Assembly (NCBI GenBank): GCA_964520325.1
Contig: CAZFOB010000026.1
Span: 1 to 41,985, forward strand
Direction: 5' to 3'
DNA: 41,985 bases
Origin: CAZFOB01 sp964520325
GTDB taxonomy: Bacteria > Actinomycetota > JAICYB01
The translations under genes and the position numbers were made by a program. Positions 14,722 to 22,891 of this stretch are shown here, piece by piece. Below the pieces are notes generated by a model, which did not search any database, had not been told where the DNA came from, and worked only from the letters and a program-made list of their open reading frames with translations. How positions within the stretch are numbered: the first letter of the stretch is position 1; each line of letters begins with the position of its first letter.

Positions 14722-16142
14722 GCGCGTGCGGTCGCATCGGCCCATGTGGTGCCGATCTCGGTAGACGCCGCCTCGCCGTACAGCACCTCACGCAACATGC
14801 GATGCCAGTTGCCCTCGGCCCCCAGATGCGCAAGCACCGACCACGTCCCGCGCCGGTAGCGCATGAAGAAGACCACGAGCGCGGTGAATTCGAGCTGCCC
14901 ACGAAGGTCACGCCGGCGTTCGCCCCGCTGTTCACCCGAACGCTCCAACGAACACTTGTGGGATGCGTCCTCGCTGACCGCTCCGAGGATCTGCTCGAAG
15001 ACCAACCACAGGTCGTCGTCCTCGATCGTTGCGTCCTCCTTGAGCACCCCGACGCTGAGAAGAGCCGCACGCAGGGCCTCGACATCTCCGTTCACCATCG
15101 CCTCCATCGGCGCGCGGATCAGCATGCGCTCGTCGGTGTCCATGTGCTTGACCAGACCGAAGTCGAGGAAGCACACGCGGCCGTCGTCCATGAACAGGTA
15201 ATTGCCGGGATGTGGGTCTCCAGAGAAGACGCCGTCGACTAGCACCGACGTGAACGCGAAACGGAAGATGATCTCGCCGATCTTGTCGCGATCGGCTTGC
15301 GCGTCGTCGAGGACATCGTAGAACCCGCGGCCCTCGACGAACTCGGTCGTGAGCACGCGTGCAGTCGTCAGTTCGTCGACAACCTCCGGGATCTTGACGA
15401 CCGGATGGCCACGGTACCGTTCGGCGAACCACTTCTGGTTGATCGCCTCGCGCAGGTAGTCCACCTCTTCAGCGACGTGCGCAGCGACCTCGTTGAGGAT
15501 CGGCGCGCGGTCGGGACCGTCGGCGTCGATCGTCTCGATCATCTTCACGAAGACGCCCGCGTTCTCGAGGTCGGCGCGGATGGCGTCGTCAACTCCCGGG
15601 TACTGCACCTTGACGGCGACGTCGAGACCATCGTGGGTCCGGGCGCGGTGCACCTGTCCGATGGAAGCCGACGCGATCGGCTCGCGGTCGAACCGCGCGA
15701 AGACCGTCTCGGGAGGTCCACCCAGCTCGCGCTCGATGCACTCGGCGGCGAGTTCGTAGGTCATCGGCGGTGCCGCTGCCTGGAGCGCCTTCAGCTCCTC
15801 GCGGGCGCCTTCGGGCACGCCCGGCTCGAAGCTCGCGAACTGGGCGACCTTCATCATCACGCCCTTCATGTTCCCGACAACCTCGTAGGCGTCTTGAGCG
15901 GTCTTCACGATCGCCTGCTCCATGAGCTCCTTCTTCTTCTCTTCGGGAGCGAATCGCGAGCGGAGCTTCGCGATCTGCATACGCAGGTACGCGTTGCTCC
16001 CGAGGTTGGCGAGAAGCTCGCGGCGGTGCTCGGCGCTCGACGTGATCCCCGCTTGCGACTTGTCGTGCTCGCGCCACGGCAGGCGGGCGCGGATCGCGTC
16101 GACGACCAACGCCACAAGTGGAGCCCATGGGCGCTCGGCCAA
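14718..16142 (-). CDS. ABC1/UbiB-family (AarF) atypical kinase
   Basis: A 474-residue protein of the ABC1 (UbiB/COQ8) kinase-like family, which supports isoprenoid-quinone or lipid metabolism through ATPase activity. Seen are the KxGQ-like NMKGVMMKVAQ, the alanine-rich nucleotide loop PIASASIGQVHRA, Lys in VAVKVQYPGV, GDPHPGNYLF and the DFG in CFLDFGLVKHMD. The start is TTG at 16142, directly after the stop of the wax-ester synthase gene (TAG followed by TTG), which points to coupled translation; no better in-frame start with family residues exists. The C-terminus (about 100 residues) is not typical of UbiB and lacks membrane helices. The pairing with WS/DGAT suggests a lipid-related role. 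Confidence 0.9.
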   Translation of the reverse strand: MAERPWAPLVALVVDAIRARLPWREHDKSQAGITSSAEHRRELLANLGSNAYLRMQIAKLRSRFAPEEKKKELMEQAIVKTAQDAYEVVGNMKGVMMKVAQFASFEPGVPEGAREELKALQAAAPPMTYELAAECIERELGGPPETVFARFDREPIASASIGQVHRARTHDGLDVAVKVQYPGVDDAIRADLENAGVFVKMIETIDADGPDRAPILNEVAAHVAEEVDYLREAINQKWFAERYRGHPVVKIPEVVDELTTARVLTTEFVEGRGFYDVLDDAQADRDKIGEIIFRFAFTSVLVDGVFSGDPHPGNYLFMDDGRVCFLDFGLVKHMDTDERMLIRAPMEAMVNGDVEALRAALLSVGVLKEDATIEDDDLWLVFEQILGAVSEDASHKCSLERSGEQRGERRRDLRGQLEFTALVVFFMRYRRGTWSVLAHLGAEGNWHRMLREVLYGEAASTEIGTTWADATARA

Positions 16143-17552
16143 CTACGCGGACGCCTCGAGCAGCTCGGACATCCCAAGCTCGATGCCGCAGCAGAGCACG
16201 TCGATGTCCGGCGTGGTGTCGTAGTCGCCGGTCACACCGAAGGTCACTTGGCCGTCGTAGGAGAAGATCGCGACGCCCAACCGCATCTGACCACCGAGCG
16301 GAACGTACGGATAAGCCTTGAGCATCCGGCGTCCGGCGGCGTATAGAGGAACCTGCGGACCAGGGACGTTGGTCGTCACCGTGTTGATGTTGCGCTGCGG
16401 CGCACGCGATGCGATCCGCGTGCCGAGCGCGAGCAGCATCGGCGGCGCGAATCCAGCCAACGACGTCAGCGCCTCGCCTGCCACAGCCTGCTTCGATTCC
16501 TTCAGTCCGTTCATCTGCTCGCTAATCGCCTGAAGGCGCTCAAGAGGCTTCTCGATGCTCACCGGCAGTTCGGCGAACATCGCCGACACCTTGTTCTCGA
16601 AGGATCCGTCACCGACCGCCTTGCCCGCGCTATCACGCGGACGAACCGAGACCGGGACCAAGGTCCTGACCACTCGCTCCACCGTTTCGCCGCGCGACAG
16701 CAAGAGCTCGCGGAAGCCTTTCGTTGCGGCCGCGAGAACGACGTCGTTAAATGTCGGGTTGAACGTGGCACCGGTGCCTTTGCGCACGCGCTTGATGTCG
16801 TCGACCGTCGTCGATGCCCACGCCCACCGGCGATGCGGACCGATCGGTCCGTTGAGCGTCGAGGACTCGGTCGGTGCGATGAGTCCGCGCATCGCACCGA
16901 TGCCCTTGGCGATGTCTGAGGCGGCCGCGGCCGCCTGGCGCGGCACTCGCGTGACACTTCTCAAGCCTCGAACGAACTCGTACGGGCTTCGCACCCGTTC
17001 GGCGAGAGCCTGCGCGGCGAGCGTGGCGCCGCTCGGTTGCACCTTCGGCTTCCAGTCGTCCGGATGCGGATCGGTTCCCTCGGGCGAGACGTCGAGCGTC
17101 AGCGCGAGCAGGTCGGTCCCGGATACACCGTCCACCATGCAGTGATGGGTCTTGGACATCATCGACCAGTGCCCGTCCTCCAGCCCGGCGACGACCCAGA
17201 TCTCCCATAAGGGCTTCCCGCGGTCGAGCTGCTGGGCCATCACGCGTCCGACGAGCTTTCGAAGCTCGGCTTCGCCGCCCGGCGCGGGCAACGCGGTGTG
17301 ACGGACGTGGTAGTCGATGTTGAAGTGCGGATCGTCCACCCACACCGGACGACCGAGGTCGAACGGGACGAACTTCACCACCTGCCGGTAGCGAGGGACG
17401 AGCGGAAGCTTGCCGTTCACCATCGAGACGATCTTCTGGAAGTCGGGTTGCGGGCCTTCGAAGATCGCAACAGATGCGATATGCATGTGACTGACGTCGT
17501 CCTCGATATGCAGGAACGACGCGTCCAGTGGGCTCAGCCGCTCTCCGTTCAT
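16143..17552 (-). CDS. Wax-ester synthase / diacylglycerol acyltransferase (WS/DGAT)
   Basis: A 469-residue O-acyltransferase of the WS/DGAT family, which esterifies fatty alcohols or diacylglycerol with acyl-CoA to make storage lipid. The N-terminus LSPLDASFLHIEDD is characteristic. The catalytic HHxxxDG motif is HHCMVDG at residues 136-142, intact. The C-terminal conserved NVPGP segment (TTNVPGPQVPLYAAG) is also present. An open frame extends upstream into ilvC, but the family start and a strong Shine-Dalgarno (GGGAGGGG) place the ATG at 17552. It is coupled to the ABC1 kinase downstream. Confidence 0.94.
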   Translation of the reverse strand: MNGERLSPLDASFLHIEDDVSHMHIASVAIFEGPQPDFQKIVSMVNGKLPLVPRYRQVVKFVPFDLGRPVWVDDPHFNIDYHVRHTALPAPGGEAELRKLVGRVMAQQLDRGKPLWEIWVVAGLEDGHWSMMSKTHHCMVDGVSGTDLLALTLDVSPEGTDPHPDDWKPKVQPSGATLAAQALAERVRSPYEFVRGLRSVTRVPRQAAAAASDIAKGIGAMRGLIAPTESSTLNGPIGPHRRWAWASTTVDDIKRVRKGTGATFNPTFNDVVLAAATKGFRELLLSRGETVERVVRTLVPVSVRPRDSAGKAVGDGSFENKVSAMFAELPVSIEKPLERLQAISEQMNGLKESKQAVAGEALTSLAGFAPPMLLALGTRIASRAPQRNINTVTTNVPGPQVPLYAAGRRMLKAYPYVPLGGQMRLGVAIFSYDGQVTFGVTGDYDTTPDIDVLCCGIELGMSELLEASA

Positions 17553-17578
17553 AGATCCCCTCCCAGGGCTGGTTCGTC

Positions 17579-19054
17579 TTAGACGACCGAGATATCGACC
17601 GGAGGCCGCATCTTTCCAACCGCTTTGAGCACGTCGTGGATCGTGTGCTTCTCGAACTCGGCGAACCGATGTCCGGCCGCCGTGCCGCCGTCGTCGGTAT
17701 CGATCGCCGTGAACGCCTGCTGTTCGAGCGCGTAGTCGAATCGCGGAGCCCACTTACGGGTGCCGAGACGAGCCGTGGTCGAGCAGTTGTCGACCATGTA
17801 CGCGACTCCGCGCGCGTGCATGTACGGAAGCAGCGAGTCAACGGCTTCGATCACCGATTCGTTCGCGATCTCCGACCACGGGTGACCCTTCGCGGCGAGC
17901 ACGTCGATCTGAGCCATCGTGACGCCGCAGAACACGCCGGCCGTGAACGGATCGAGCGGCGTTTCGCGCGTCAGGCGTTGCGAGCGGACCTTCTCACCCA
18001 CGCGCCACATGCGCGCGCCCTCGATGGGCGGCATCGGATGCCGCTTCAGACGCTCCCCGGCATCGACGACCGAGCGCAGCTCTGCCCCAGACGCGACATC
18101 GTCATAGATCTCGGCGAGCACGGGCTCGGTTGCCGCGTACGCCGCCTCATAGGCCTGCTCGAAGATCTTGCGTTCCGAATCGTCGAGACGGTCGTAGACA
18201 CCGATGATCCCGTCGTAGGAGATGGCACGCGCGATGGGTCCGGTGATGGACTCACACGAGCGGACGAACGCCTCTTCCGGCGACGCGCCCTGAGAGGTGT
18301 AGCGGCGGTAGAGCGACTCCACGATCCCCCACACCGCACCAAGGAGGATGCCGCGTTCGCCGAAGATGTCCGACTTGTACTCGGAGGTCAGTGTCGTGCG
18401 GAAGGTGTACGGGGAACCGAGTCCGATCGCCCACGCGAGTGCGATATCCGTCGCACGGCCGTCGACGTCCTGCTCAACGGCGAAGGAGCAGTTGATGCCG
18501 GCACCGTTGATCTCGCGTCCCTGTTCGTACAGCCGGCGCACCGACGGACCCATCCCCTTTGGACACACGCCGACCACGTTGATCCCGGCGGGGAGCTTGG
18601 CGCCCTCGTTGTTCATCACGCCGAGCAGGAAGCCGTGCGAGAGTCCGAGGGTCGTCCCGGGCTTCAAAGCTTCGAAGACCTTCGGATAGAGCGACGCTTG
18701 GGCGGCATCGGCGATGAGCAGCAGCACGAGCTCGGAGCTCTTGATGACGTCGAAGACCTCGCCGAGCGTGCCGTTGTGCTCCGTGAAGCCCGCCGCACGC
18801 GCCTCGTCTGCTGATGAGGAGCCCGGACGCAACCCCACCACGACCTTGATGTCGGATCCCTCGAGTGAGTCGCGGAGGTTCTGCGCCTGGGCCGGGCCCT
18901 GGGAGCCCCAACCGATCACGCCGATCTGCGTGATGCCTTCGAAGGCCTCAGGGAGTTTCTTGAAGAGGTGACGACCGCCGCGGACGTAGCCCTCGGTCTT
19001 GCCGTCGAGCTCGAAAGTCTCGACCTCGAAGTGCTTGGATTCGAACAGGTCCAT
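17579..19054 (-). CDS. ilvC: Ketol-acid reductoisomerase, long plant-like form
   Basis: A 491-residue NADP-dependent, Mg-dependent enzyme that converts acetolactate or acetohydroxybutyrate to dihydroxy-isovalerate or -methylvalerate in valine, leucine and isoleucine synthesis. The Rossmann motif is IGVIGWGSQGPAQAQNL. Downstream are VCPKGMGPSVRRLYEQG, GAGINCSFAVEQDVDGRATD, the metal-site region SDIFGERGILLGAVWGIVE, and FMVDNCSTTARLG-type and KWAPRFDY segments near the C-terminus. It is the long class (about 490 residues) rather than the roughly 330-residue form usual in Actinomycetota, and many segments match plant chloroplast enzymes closely. ATG at 19054 has AAAGG five bases upstream; an ATG at 19057 is also possible. 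No acetolactate synthase genes are adjacent. Confidence 0.95.
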   Translation of the reverse strand: MDLFESKHFEVETFELDGKTEGYVRGGRHLFKKLPEAFEGITQIGVIGWGSQGPAQAQNLRDSLEGSDIKVVVGLRPGSSSADEARAAGFTEHNGTLGEVFDVIKSSELVLLLIADAAQASLYPKVFEALKPGTTLGLSHGFLLGVMNNEGAKLPAGINVVGVCPKGMGPSVRRLYEQGREINGAGINCSFAVEQDVDGRATDIALAWAIGLGSPYTFRTTLTSEYKSDIFGERGILLGAVWGIVESLYRRYTSQGASPEEAFVRSCESITGPIARAISYDGIIGVYDRLDDSERKIFEQAYEAAYAATEPVLAEIYDDVASGAELRSVVDAGERLKRHPMPPIEGARMWRVGEKVRSQRLTRETPLDPFTAGVFCGVTMAQIDVLAAKGHPWSEIANESVIEAVDSLLPYMHARGVAYMVDNCSTTARLGTRKWAPRFDYALEQQAFTAIDTDDGGTAAGHRFAEFEKHTIHDVLKAVGKMRPPVDISVV

Positions 19055-19240
19055 CATTGCCTTTCATTTTCGGGACGAGAAGTGATTATCGCCCACCACG
19101 GCGGTGCCGGGCGTCCGCGTCGGCATGGACCAGGCAACTCCTTGGCAACCGATCGAACACGATCTGGGGTGGCCGCAGAGGTTCAGCGGAACATCTTGGG
19201 CAAGCGGATCCTGGGACCTCCCGAAGGACCCCGCGCTGGA

Positions 19241-19882
19241 TTAGGTGCGGCTGATCGACAGATGGCCGAGTCTCGTCAGCGCGCTGATCCCTGGCGTCAC
19301 AAGATCGGTGACGAAGGAAGCCATCGTCTCGGCTGGGATATCGGGATTTTCGTTCCACCACAGCGCCAGTGACTCGAACGCGCCGTTCATGGCCCATGCG
19401 ATCGCCTCCACTGGGCGTCGGTCGAGCAGACCGGGGATCGTCTCGGCGACGAGCTCCACGACGAGGTCGGCTTGGCGGCGTCGCACCTGCTCGATCTCAT
19501 CGGATGACGGACGGTCGTCGCTCGAGATCAGCATGAACCAGCGCTGCCTGTGACTCGCGACGAATGTGAACCACGCGAGCGCGCCGGCGTGTAACCGGTC
19601 GCCGGTTGCGCCGTGAACCGCCGATCGTACGCAGTCAGCGAGTTCGTCGGCCCACCTGGATACGCATGCGCGATAGATGAACTCCTTGCTGCCCGCGATC
19701 TCGTAGACGACCGGCTTGGAGACCCCAACACGTCGGGCTAGTTCGTCCATCGATGCGTGGCGGTAGCCACGTTCGATGAAAAGCTCCTCGGCCACCGTCA
19801 GGATCTGGCGAGATCGCACCTCTCGTGGCACGCGGCCGTGGCGATATGACCTGACGTCGTCGAGGACCGCTTCTTGCGCCAC
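19241..19882 (-). CDS. TetR-family transcriptional regulator
   Basis: A 213-residue repressor. The N-terminal helix-turn-helix is clear: RSRQILTVAEELFIERGY, HASMDELARRVGVSKPVVYE and IAGSKEFIYRACV. The C-terminal ligand-binding helices follow (WFTFVASHRQRWFMLISSDD and a Trp-rich SLALWWNENPDI). The ligand is unknown. The GTG at 19882 is supported by minus-strand TACCAT exactly 6 nt upstream. It is divergent from a polytopic membrane protein, with candidate operator repeats between the two, so it probably controls both. Confidence 0.9.
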   Translation of the reverse strand: MAQEAVLDDVRSYRHGRVPREVRSRQILTVAEELFIERGYRHASMDELARRVGVSKPVVYEIAGSKEFIYRACVSRWADELADCVRSAVHGATGDRLHAGALAWFTFVASHRQRWFMLISSDDRPSSDEIEQVRRRQADLVVELVAETIPGLLDRRPVEAIAWAMNGAFESLALWWNENPDIPAETMASFVTDLVTPGISALTRLGHLSISRT

Positions 19883-19909
19883 CTACTGATGGTAGGCTAC
19901 TTTGAGTAG
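19881..19909. promoter_or_regulatory. Divergent promoter and TetR operator candidate
   Basis: ACCTACT (19881-19887) and AGTAGGT (19905-19911) are inverted copies flanking the palindrome GTAGGCTAC (19892-19900). TACCAT on the minus strand (19894-19889) is 6 nt from the TetR start. TAGGCT on the plus strand (19893-19898) could drive the membrane gene. The overlap with both -10 elements fits autorepression. Confidence 0.5.
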
Positions 19910-19943
19910 GTGCGCCATCGACATGGCGCTGGGGAGGAAGTCA

Positions 19944-21728
19944 ATGCTGATCGCGTCCGCTCAGGCGGGGGCACCAACCGCCTCGGCCGCCGGGCTGTCC
20001 TCGTGGACTCCCTTGATCGTCCTGACGATCGGGTACGGCGTCATCGCTATCTCGTTGTTCGCCTGGGGCAAGAAGTCGGCCGGCGCCCGAGGACCCTTCG
20101 AGGTGTGGGCAAGCCGGTCTTCGAACGCGATCGAGCGGATCATGGGATTCCCTGGATGGGCGGCAGCATCGATCGGTACGGCTTTGTTCGGATTGCTCGT
20201 CGCCGGCCAGGGCTTCTACAGCGACGTCGCCTGGCACATCGCCTACGGGCGCGACGACGAGCTACTCACCGCGCCGCACGCCTCTATCGTCTCCGGGCTG
20301 CTCTTCATCCTGTTCGCTGCATTCGTCGGGATCGTCTTCGCGACGGTTTCCAACGCACGCGTGGGTGTGCGATGGAAAGGACTGACCGTCCCGTGGTCGA
20401 TGTTGCCGCTGGCCGCGCTCGGCCTAGCGTCGGTGAGTGGGTTCCCGCTCGACGAGCTGTGGCATCGCCAGTACGGGATCGACGTGACGATGTGGAGCCC
20501 GACGCACATGCTGATGATCCTCGGCGCATCGTTCAGCGGGATGGCATCGTGGTCGATCCTGTCGGAGGCCGGCGTTGCGCCGACCGATTCGCGCCGCGCG
20601 CGGGGTGTCCACGTCGTCGCGGCGTGGCTGACCTCGCAGGGACTCGTGTCCGCGCTCGGGGAGTTCAGCTTCGGCGTGCCGCAGTTCCAGCAGCTGTTCC
20701 ACCCGGTGATCCTGTGCATCGCTGCGGGGTTCGGGTACGTCGCCATGCGCATCGTGCTCGGGCGCGGGTGGGTCGTCGGAATCGTGGTCGGTTCGCTCCT
20801 GCTATCCATGACGGATCTGCTGGGCGATGGGGGGACCTCCGGGCCGGTCTCAACGCGCGAGGGTGGTATCTACATCGGGTCGGCTGTCATGGTCGAGCTC
20901 GTCGCGTTGGTGCTGGGCACGCAGCGTCGGTTGCGCTTCGCGCTCGCCTCCGGCCTAGCCGTCGGAACCGTCGGGCTCGCGACGGAGTTCGTCTACAACC
21001 GCGGCGCATACCAACCGTGGACGACGAACCTTCTTCCGGACGCCCTCATCCTCGGCGTGCTGGCAGCGACCGGTGCGGCGGTGGTCGGTGCCGCGTTCGG
21101 CAGGGCCGTGGCGCGGGAACCGGGGCACCTCAAGCTTCCGGGCTGGGCGGTTGGTGTGGCGTCGATCGCCATCCTCGTGACCCTCGCCTGGCCGATGCCG
21201 CGACCCGTCGGTGACGTGACGGCGGACGTCCGCGTGATCGAGGCCGGTCGTGGGCGCGTCGACGTGGAGGTCCGTCTCGACCCGCCCGATGCCGCTGACG
21301 ACGCTAGGTGGTTCCAAACCATCGCCTGGCAGGGCGGAGAGCTCGTCTTGGCCGAGATGGACCCAACCGGGCCGGGCACATTCATCACCGATCGTCCCGT
21401 TCCGATCGAAGGAAAGGGGAAGGTGATCGTTCGACTGCACCGTGGTGCGGAGATGAATGCGTTCCCGATCCGATTGCCCGCCGACCCCGCCATCGGTGAG
21501 CCCGAGGTTCCCGCCGTCGACCGCAAGGGACCGTTCGTTAACGAAACCGAGTTCCTGCTTCGGGAGACCAAGTCCGGCGACGCGTGGTTCGCTTACCTTA
21601 TCTACGGCATCCTTGCGGCGGTCGCCCTGCTGTGGATCGCCTCGTTCCTCGTGGCAGCGCGACGTGGGAGTTCGGGCGCACCGCTTTCTTCGCGCGAACG
21701 GGACGAGTCACCAAGACCGCTCAGCTGA
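19944..21728 (+). CDS. Polytopic membrane protein of unknown function
   Basis: A protein of about 594 residues with roughly ten hydrophobic helices: near the N-terminus (TPLIVLTIGYGVIAISLFAW), then AAASIGTALFGLLVAG, HASIVSGLLFILFAAFVGIV and more. A soluble beta-rich domain of about 150 residues follows (from around VTADVRVIEAGRGRVDVEVR), then a final helix (YLIYGILAAVALLWIASFLV) and a charged tail. Short conserved-looking loops (GFYSDVAWHIAYGRDDELL; PLDELWHRQYGIDVTMWSPTH) contain His and Asp that could bind metal. I do not recognise the family. The ATG at 19944 is chosen because GGGGAGGAAG lies just upstream. Earlier TTG (19902) and ATG (19923) starts lack a Shine-Dalgarno. Divergent from the TetR gene, its likely regulator. 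Confidence 0.8.
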   Translation: MLIASAQAGAPTASAAGLSSWTPLIVLTIGYGVIAISLFAWGKKSAGARGPFEVWASRSSNAIERIMGFPGWAAASIGTALFGLLVAGQGFYSDVAWHIAYGRDDELLTAPHASIVSGLLFILFAAFVGIVFATVSNARVGVRWKGLTVPWSMLPLAALGLASVSGFPLDELWHRQYGIDVTMWSPTHMLMILGASFSGMASWSILSEAGVAPTDSRRARGVHVVAAWLTSQGLVSALGEFSFGVPQFQQLFHPVILCIAAGFGYVAMRIVLGRGWVVGIVVGSLLLSMTDLLGDGGTSGPVSTREGGIYIGSAVMVELVALVLGTQRRLRFALASGLAVGTVGLATEFVYNRGAYQPWTTNLLPDALILGVLAATGAAVVGAAFGRAVAREPGHLKLPGWAVGVASIAILVTLAWPMPRPVGDVTADVRVIEAGRGRVDVEVRLDPPDAADDARWFQTIAWQGGELVLAEMDPTGPGTFITDRPVPIEGKGKVIVRLHRGAEMNAFPIRLPADPAIGEPEVPAVDRKGPFVNETEFLLRETKSGDAWFAYLIYGILAAVALLWIASFLVAARRGSSGAPLSSRERDESPRPLS

Positions 21729-21867
21729 GGCGACCAAGTTGTCCACGCCTCGAAGTCCGGACCGAACTAGGGCGGGAGGAAATGAGCTTGCCGCGCGACT
21801 GACGCAACTGACGCCATGTCGTCGTAACAGTGGCTGTCAGTTCCACAGTCAGCGCTTCCGAGATTCG

Positions 21868-21908
21868 TGGGCGCGGCAGAACTCGAACCTGCGGCCTCGT
21901 GGTTGTGA
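21868..21908 (-). other. tRNA 3'-end-like fragment (possible att site)
   Basis: Minus strand: a T-arm GCAGG-TTCGAGT-TCTGC (stem with one G-T pair), a following 7-nt CGCGCCC and a discriminator A look like the 3' end of a tRNA, preceded by ACAACCACGAGGCC in the anticodon-to-variable position. No matching 5' acceptor strand (GGGCGCG) or D-arm is found upstream, so no full tRNA folds. Such fragments are typical attachment-site leftovers of integrated elements. The 275-base gap 21729-22004 otherwise shows nothing I can support. Confidence 0.45.
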
Positions 21909-22004
21909 TGAATGAGGTCACCCCCTCGGGTGTACGAAAACAACAAGATCACTGCAGGTCAACCCGTCGCTTGCGGACGTTGCATCCCGACGCCGCGACT
22001 AGAT

Positions 22005-22433
22005 CTAGTCGAGCAGGCGCTCGACCTCCAAAGGGTCGATGCGCTCTAGGGAGGGCACGTCGTCGAAAGCCTTGTCGGTGCTGAGGATGGCGTCGATGTC
22101 ACGGTTCAAGGCCGTAGCTGCATGCACTGCGTCACGCGCTTCGAGCGACGGATGTCCATCGAAGAGGGTTAGCGCGAGTCGGACGTCGGAAAGCATCACG
22201 GGATGCAGCGTGCAGAGTGTCCCGATCAGGTGGGCTTCGCGTACCGCGCTCGCGCGATCTCTCGTGCTCCGGGCTCGGACGTGTGCGTACTCGTGCAACA
22301 GCTCGACGCTTGCTTCCCCGGCCAGCCGGTCGGTCGATGCGAGCTCGACTATGCGTCGGCAGGGATCTCGGAGCGGATGGTCGCGTCCGACCGCGTACAC
22401 GAAGATGTTCGTGTCATAGAGGAATCGTCTCAT
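22005..22433 (-). CDS. vapC: Type II toxin, VapC PIN-domain ribonuclease (second copy)
   Basis: A 142-residue PIN-domain toxin. The acidic metal set is intact: Asp7 in RRFLYDTNIFVYA, Glu44 in ASVELLHEY, Asp101 in EARDAVHAA and Asp120 in ILSTDKAFDDV. It belongs to a different subgroup from the toxin at 4314. The ATG at 22433 overlaps the antitoxin stop (ATGA junction). Located just beside a tRNA-like fragment in an accessory stretch. Confidence 0.92.
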   Translation of the reverse strand: MRRFLYDTNIFVYAVGRDHPLRDPCRRIVELASTDRLAGEASVELLHEYAHVRARSTRDRASAVREAHLIGTLCTLHPVMLSDVRLALTLFDGHPSLEARDAVHAATALNRDIDAILSTDKAFDDVPSLERIDPLEVERLLD

Positions 22434-22681
22434 CCGAGCTTGCCTGCTCGCTTCGAGAGGAGGTCGTCCTTCATCTCGGCCCAGTCGCAGACCGTCATCG
22501 GTTCGGCAGACAACAGCAGCTCGCCGGCTCGCCGGCGGTCTGAGGACGGATCGGGGAAAGCCTGGTCTATGGCTTCACGAACGAGCGCCGCAACGGATTC
22601 GCCGCGACGCTCAGCCGCGGCTTCGAGCCGGCGCCAGCGCGCTTCGTCGATGAGGACCTGTAGGCGATGTGACAGGGACAT
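22430..22681 (-). CDS. vapB: Ribbon-helix-helix (CopG-like) antitoxin of the second VapBC pair
   Basis: An 83-residue antitoxin. Residues 5-43 (HRLQVLIDEARWRRLEAAA, then RRGESVAALVREAIDQAF) form a ribbon-helix-helix DNA-binding unit. Residues 44-83 are the acidic and hydrophobic toxin-binding tail. It neutralises the PIN toxin downstream. Two in-frame ATGs exist (22687 and 22681). The second is chosen because minus-strand TACAGT lies exactly 6 nt before it. Translation is coupled to vapC by ATGA. Confidence 0.85.
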   Translation of the reverse strand: MSLSHRLQVLIDEARWRRLEAAAERRGESVAALVREAIDQAFPDPSSDRRRAGELLLSAEPMTVCDWAEMKDDLLSKRAGKLG

Positions 22682-22698
22682 GCACATACTGTAGCATG
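22679..22698 (-). promoter_or_regulatory. Leaderless promoter and short inverted repeat of second VapBC
   Basis: TACAGT (minus, 22693-22688) is 6 nt before the antitoxin ATG. It is framed by the inverted arms CATGC and GCATG (22679-22683 and 22694-22698), which overlap the start codon and could be the autoregulatory site. Confidence 0.4.
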
Positions 22699-22703
22699 AG
22701 TCA

Positions 22704-22877
22704 CTAAGCCGGATGCGGACGTTCGCTGGGAGGCGAGCCGATACTGAGCGAAGCCGACTGAACCTCCCGAGTCTTGCGGGACGCACGCCAATCCTCCGCG
22801 TCGGCATGCTCACGAAATTCGAGTAGGTGTTCACCTTCGAACACCTGGAGGGCGTCTCGAACCTCGAGCGGCGACAC
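22704..22877 (-). CDS. Possible small ORF or gene fragment, unknown
   Basis: Minus-strand frame of 57 codons beginning GTG (SPLEVRDALQVFEGEHLLEF ...) and ending just before the antitoxin promoter. Composition looks protein-like (EFREHADAEDWRASRK), and the frame reads into IEFFYV upstream of the GTG, so it could be the C-terminal piece of a truncated gene. No family is recognised and no ribosome-binding site is seen. Confidence 0.2.
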   Translation of the reverse strand: MSPLEVRDALQVFEGEHLLEFREHADAEDWRASRKTREVQSASLSIGSPPSERPHPA

Positions 22878-22891
22878 ATAGAAGAACTCGA

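Noticed and set aside
17553..17753. Upstream extension of the WS/DGAT frame
   Set aside because: It lies inside the 3' end of ilvC, has no homology, and a strong ribosome-binding site precedes the ATG at 17552.
19902..19943. TTG (19902) or ATG (19923) start for the membrane protein
   Set aside because: Neither has a ribosome-binding site, and both lie in or beside the TetR operator; GGGGAGGAAG before 19944 is decisive.
21868..21960. Complete tRNA gene on the minus strand
   Set aside because: Only the T-arm and 3' acceptor strand are recognisable; no 5' acceptor match, D-arm or proper anticodon stem can be built.
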